This document shows positions 55,611-60,000 of a stretch of DNA of 60,000 nucleotides, piece after piece. The DNA is from Cryptomeria japonica (taxonomy: Eukaryota > Streptophyta > Pinopsida > Cupressales > Cupressaceae). A program made the translations under genes and the position numbers. Below the pieces are notes generated by a model that had not been told where the DNA came from, made no database searches, and was given only the letters and a program-made list of their open reading frames with translations. The DNA is taken from positions 306,349,164 to 306,409,163 of the forward strand of contig NC_081414.1 in NCBI RefSeq assembly GCF_030272615.1, given 5' to 3'. Positions within the stretch are counted from its first letter, which is position 1, and every line of letters begins with the position of its first letter.

Positions 55611-57638
55611 CCAATCCATTGTCTTCTTCCATACCTACTTGGTCATATTCTTCTTGCCATTTCTAGACTTGGGAGCATGTCTTTCCTTCTTTTGCTGATG
55701 GGTCTTTTCTTTTTTGGGCTCTGTATCACAACCAGAAATAGTTCTATAGTAGCACACAACCTCCATCCCAACTTCATGATTGGGGAATATCTTAACATAC
55801 CAGTCTGACCATCTTATTTTGGTCATGTTGAAGTGACTGGAAACCAAAACTAGTGGACCTCTTACTCCTGCAAGGAGATTTCTCCTTTGGTTCCATGCAG
55901 GTCTCTGATTCTCATATGCTCTGATCCCACTCTTCTGTAGAGCATAGTTTCTATACCATCCATATGATTGTGGGTTCCTCTTCCTACATTCAAACTCTTT
56001 ATGGCCAACACCATTGTAGTTATGACAAACATTTTTTGCATAACCGGGAGAGTGGACATGCATGTATCTACTCTTGGATACATTTTGCTCATATGCATGT
56101 TGTCTATGAGATCCTAGATTATTCCTTCTAGATCTCTTTCTACATTACTCTTCCCTATGGCTATAAGCATTGCATGCAAAGAAGTAATCAGTAAATGATG
56201 GCATATGAGTTACAAATTTATTTTTCCATGCATGAGGAGATCTTACCAGTTTATCATCTTCATTTCTACTTCTTCGAGGATGGACTCTAGGTTATCCATT
56301 CTATGCAGCTCTTCCATCTGGTCTCTTCTTCTCCCACACTTTCTTTGCCCTGTGGGTGGTAGCATTTATTTTTCCTCTGCTGGTACGAGGTCTTATACTA
56401 TTCATGCTACCAGTAATAGTGTCTTCCCTCATCTTTCCTTTTCCTTTCAGATCTGCATAGTTTCTCCATGCAGCACCATCCTTCATCCTCAACTTGAGCT
56501 CATCTTAACATTTCTCAAGTTCTTTCCTAAGGAAGTCCACTTCAACTATTATATGTTGATGCTCTTTATCCTTTGTCTCTAGCTCATCCTTTAGATCTTT
56601 ACACCTGCATTCCCTGGTATCTTTTTATTGAGTCTTTAATTATGAGATACATTTCTTAGATTCTTCAAGGCATTTGATCAACCAGTTTTTCTCTACAAAT
56701 GCAAAATTCTTAAACAACTTGTATTCATTTCTCAGATTCTCCATTTCTCTTTCCTTGGAGTCCAAGACTGATTTCAAATCATCAGTCAATCTTTTTGTCT
56801 CTTCTAGTTGAGTGGTCAATAAACCAACCTTTTGGTTTGATACTTCAAGGCAGGCTCTCAACTAGCTGCAATCCTCATGAACTGATATTTTGTAGTTTTT
56901 AAAATCATTTCTAACATTTTGAAGTTCTTCTAGATCACTTACCAGTTCACACTCAAGATCTACTTCTGCATCTTCTTCTTCTTCTTCATCATTTCCAAAT
57001 AGATCTTTCCAGCTAGATCTATTTACCTTGTCTCCTTCTTCTTCTTCATTTTTAGTGTTACTGTCAAACACATCATATAGGTGGGATCTATCTGCATTAT
57101 TCCCTTTTGATGTGTGATTTTGAAAGTTTGTCTCATGGGCCATGAAAAGATGAGTCTCCTCATCATCATTGTAGTTGAAACAATCTATACTGCCTCTATC
57201 AACTACACATGTATTTGCTGCAAAGTTCATCTCACTCTCACAAGTTGATTCAGTGGTGCATGGTTTATTTCCATATAGCTTCTTAAGTCTATCCCATATA
57301 CTCTTTTCTGATTTGCATATATCCACCCATGAGAGAACATCACTGGTGAGCCCACTAAGTATATCCTTCATGGCTTCTTAGTTGCATATACATCTTCTTT
57401 CTTCTTCAGGACAGGTGGGAGAAGTGACATTCCTAGGGAGACCATTAACAACAGCCATCCATACATTATAACCTAAGGAGGATAGGAAGACTTCCATTCT
57501 ACAACTCCAAATAGCATAGTTTGAACCATCAAACATTGGAGTAGGGATTGATACTAAACAAACCATTGTGTCCTTAATCCAAAATCTACCCAAGCTAGAG
57601 AAAGCTGGTTTGAGTGGGAACCTACACTCTGATACCAA
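55611..57638 (-). pseudogene. Element C gag (single frame with stops)
   Basis: From 57638 down: TPMFDGSNYAIWSCRMEVFL and GYNVWMAVVNG, the copia gag N-terminus. Then MKDILSGLTSDVLSWVDICK and EKSIWDRLKKLYGN (56862-57371), an acidic stretch, and a predicted coiled coil LTTQLEETKRLTDDLKSVL (56640-56861). The knuckle VCHNYNGVGHKEFEC (about 56000-56045) has its second Cys replaced by Tyr. All pieces share one frame. Downstream only VWKKTMDWHC of the gag-protease linker is recognisable before the PPT-like tract, so protease, integrase, RT and RNase H are deleted. Confidence 0.85.
57621..57637 (-). promoter_or_regulatory. Primer-binding site of element C
   Basis: Minus strand TGGTATCAGAGTGTAGG, an initiator tRNA-Met site matching the first 11-12 nt, two nt from the LTR end. 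Confidence 0.88.
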
Positions 57639-57639
57639 T

Positions 57640-60000
57640 TGTTAAACACAATGCACTACTAAGAGGGGGGGTGAATCAGTGGTTCTCAAACTTTTCCCTT
57701 TAACAGCCTATGTGTGTATATCGGTTATGGGATCTAACACAATGCAAACTTACGGGCTAGTGGGGAGACCAACACAAATACAAACACACACAATGAGACA
57801 TCACATAACACCTGGATGTATGAGGAAAACCCAAGATGGGAAAAATCTCGATGAGCAAATGCTACTGGAGTCTACTACTCCAATCTAGCCTCATAATGAA
57901 ATTTGTTACAATTTTTAGGGAACCAACCCCTAACTTGTTTATGGGCTACAACCCAAAGGAGCTACAACCCCTGCACCGAGCTACAACTCAGTGGTCATAA
58001 TGAAAACATCAAATACAAGATTAATAATACTATTACAAGTGAGTCTTGTAACCATTCAATATGTCTTACTATGCCGATGAGATACCTTCTTTGCTGCACC
58101 GACTCACTCTTCTGCTACTCTCATCTGTTGCTTAACTACAGGTAAAATCTACCGATGCACCTCTCCTCTTCTCCTTATTTGCTGGATCTCCTCCTCACTA
58201 TACTTCTCTTTACCAATACTATGCTTTGTTGGTTCTATGTATGCCTTCTCTGTAGCTTCCTTCTCTTCTGCTTTTTGGGTATGGACACTACTGATTCTAC
58301 TCTGCTACTAGTTGAACTCTTCAACCTGGTTCACCCTCACACTCAATATCTTCTCAGATATTCTTTGTGCACTTGACTGATTTGCACTAACTTCGCAACA
58401 ACACTATCTTGTTCTCTTTTGCATCCACTTTACTATGTATCTTGCCTGCATATTTATAGCTTGGTTTTCTCGCTAAAAACCTATTCAAATTCTAGGTGGT
58501 TAGGGTTTTCTCATCACCCTAGAGGAAAACCAAATCCAATTAAATCTTGCTCGATCTGATCTCCCTGACATCCAATTGTACACCTCTTCCATTAATACGT
58601 CTTCTTGATCATGCCTTCTATCTCTGGCGATCTGTTTTTTACCCTATTGATTGTTCTCTTGGTCAAACACCAAGATCAATCTTGTTGTTTCCTTCATCTA
58701 CCTTGATCTCCTCAATCACTCTTACCTAGCTCATAGTTGTCCTCTAGACCTCGAGCTACAAACCTTTGCAATGACTCTGCAACATGTCCCGTGATTTGTG
58801 GGATCTTCCATTAATGTCGACCAAGTCTGCAACTACTCGTCGGTGTACATTCCATCTACCGCTGCATGCAAATTCGCCAACTTGATTCCATGTGGCATCC
58901 ACGTTGACGAACTACTAGCTTAAATTTTCATGTCGGTCCAAATAGGATCATCGACCAAATACTCTACCAGTTCCTTTTTCCTATTGATTTACTAACCCTG
59001 CCGATATCTCACATTCTATCAGTTAACTCCTCATGTCTTCTCTTTGCTGAACTATTGGTGGAACACCTAAACCAGTCTCTAGACATGTCTATCCAAAGAA
59101 TGCTCATTCCCATATGGTGTGAAGACATCTGCATCTGCACCTTTTCCATATTACTGGTGGACTTACATGCCGGTAAGCACTCTTGATGACACAAGTCATC
59201 AACCTTCACTAGACTCCTTCTTCAGTCAGGTCATTCTTCCTCTATTTGCATCTGCTAAGTTATGCCTTCTCCTTGATTAGCTCTGATTATATCTCAATTG
59301 GTTTGTCAAAGATTACAAACTCATCACTCATTATCTGTACCGACATCTCATCATGCCTTCTCAGTCGGTCCAGTGCACAACCCTATTCTCATGCACTTGA
59401 GGCATTTGTTTTATTTCACCAGTGGATCTAGTGAGAGCCTTTGAGCACTTTCCTTTACCTCATCTTTCTTATCTCACCCAACTATGATGCACACAATGCA
59501 TAACAAGAGATAAGCTTCACTTACTGGTGGAGTGACACCTTGACATCTGCATCCTATAATGCACTCATGTGACTTCCCTATTTGTGCAACATATCATCAA
59601 ACATGCACATGTGATCTGGTGTGGGCACACTCACTATTAGTCATCTCTTCCCATGGTGATTGCATCTTCATCCAATGGGATTCCTATTGTTTTGCAACCT
59701 CACAACATACCGATGACCTATTCATTCTTCTCTTCCAGTGTTGATGTGATTCAGGTAACATTTTGCCTCTTCATCATAAACAACAACTCAAATACCTTGC
59801 CCTTCCTTGGTAACCACACACTATCAACACAACACTTATCAATTGACATCCTTTCTTTGCCGGGGATACACTGCATCGGTACCGATCACTTTACCATTCT
59901 ATCCACACAAGTTAGGCACTAACTTGTGTACCTATGTAACCAGTGGTCATTACTCTAAATGACATTCTCTTCCTTACTTTATTGGTGTCCTGCATCCTTA
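57640..60000 (-). repeat. 5' LTR of element C (partial or outer end not found)
   Basis: Starts TGTTAAACACAATGC next to the PBS and shares GGGGGGGTGAATCAGT with the B LTR near that end, then diverges from it. I found no convincing outer LTR end before the window edge, so either the LTR exceeds 2.3 kb or an unrecognised junction lies inside. C/T-rich on the plus strand. No coding region is supported. Confidence 0.55.

Noticed and set aside
57903-60000. Several plus-strand frames of 60-89 codons at the right edge
   Set aside because: No recognisable domain, C/T-rich composition, overlapping frames, and position inside the presumed LTR of element C.
1-60000. A new defence, biosynthetic or regulatory gene system
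   Set aside because: Every coding segment I could identify belongs to gag-pol of copia or gypsy elements or to the captured plant-mobile-domain ORF; there is no host gene cluster.

Overview
The window is wholly repetitive plant DNA: a stack of nested, decayed LTR retrotransposons. I see no convincing host gene, tRNA, rRNA or CRISPR array. The plant assignment rests on two things. Ty1/copia elements are primed from initiator tRNA-Met (TGGTATCAGAGC). Ty3/gypsy elements have two RNase H domains, long leaders and an antisense plant-mobile-domain ORF, as in the Tat lineage. The size, nesting and AT-richness suggest a large-genome seed plant, possibly a gymnosperm, but that is a guess.

Layout, left to right. 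1-2495: leader, primer-binding site (PBS) and 5' LTR of a gypsy element (G3, minus strand) that runs off the left edge. 2873-9474: a copia element with two LTRs (A, minus strand). 9475-9919: the 3' end of a second A-type element (A'). 9921-11962: the 3' part of another copia element (B, minus strand). 11963-25401: gypsy element G1 (plus strand), with 5' LTR, PBS, 2-kb leader and a gag-pol of 2,741 codons in one frame broken by 11 stops; it is cut off before its 3' LTR. 25402-34216: a second copy, about 99% similar by eye, of 4627-13443 (part of A, its 5' LTR, A', part of B, the G1 LTR). Here the G1 LTR is a solo LTR flanked by the 5-bp duplication ATAAC. 34222-35477: the integrase/protease part of B. 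35478-53339: gypsy element G2 (minus strand), complete with two LTRs, PBS, polypurine tract (PPT), gag-pol and an antisense ORF of the plant-mobile-domain family. 53340-55529: gag, PBS and 5' LTR of B. 55530-60000: gag, PBS and the start of the 5' LTR of a third copia element (C, minus strand).

Order of events that fits the junctions: B inserted next to C-type and A-type sequence. G1 inserted into B between integrase and reverse transcriptase (target-site duplication ATAAC). G2 inserted into B between gag and protease. A block of about 20.8 kb (4627-25401) was duplicated in tandem through a non-homologous junction at 25401/25402. The G1 copy in the right-hand block then collapsed to a solo LTR. 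The relative order of the G2 insertion and the duplication is not fixed by the sequence.

No element looks autonomous. A, B and G1 carry stops plus lost catalytic residues in reverse transcriptase, integrase or protease; G2 is best preserved but also has stops and frame changes. The points most worth following are the 20.8-kb tandem duplication with solo-LTR formation, the antisense plant-mobile-domain ORF of G2, the protease/G-patch/dual-RNase H architecture of G1 and G2, the frameshift-free but stop-riddled G1 frame, and the ~21-bp and 47-bp tandem repeats in the leaders and LTRs of G1/G2.
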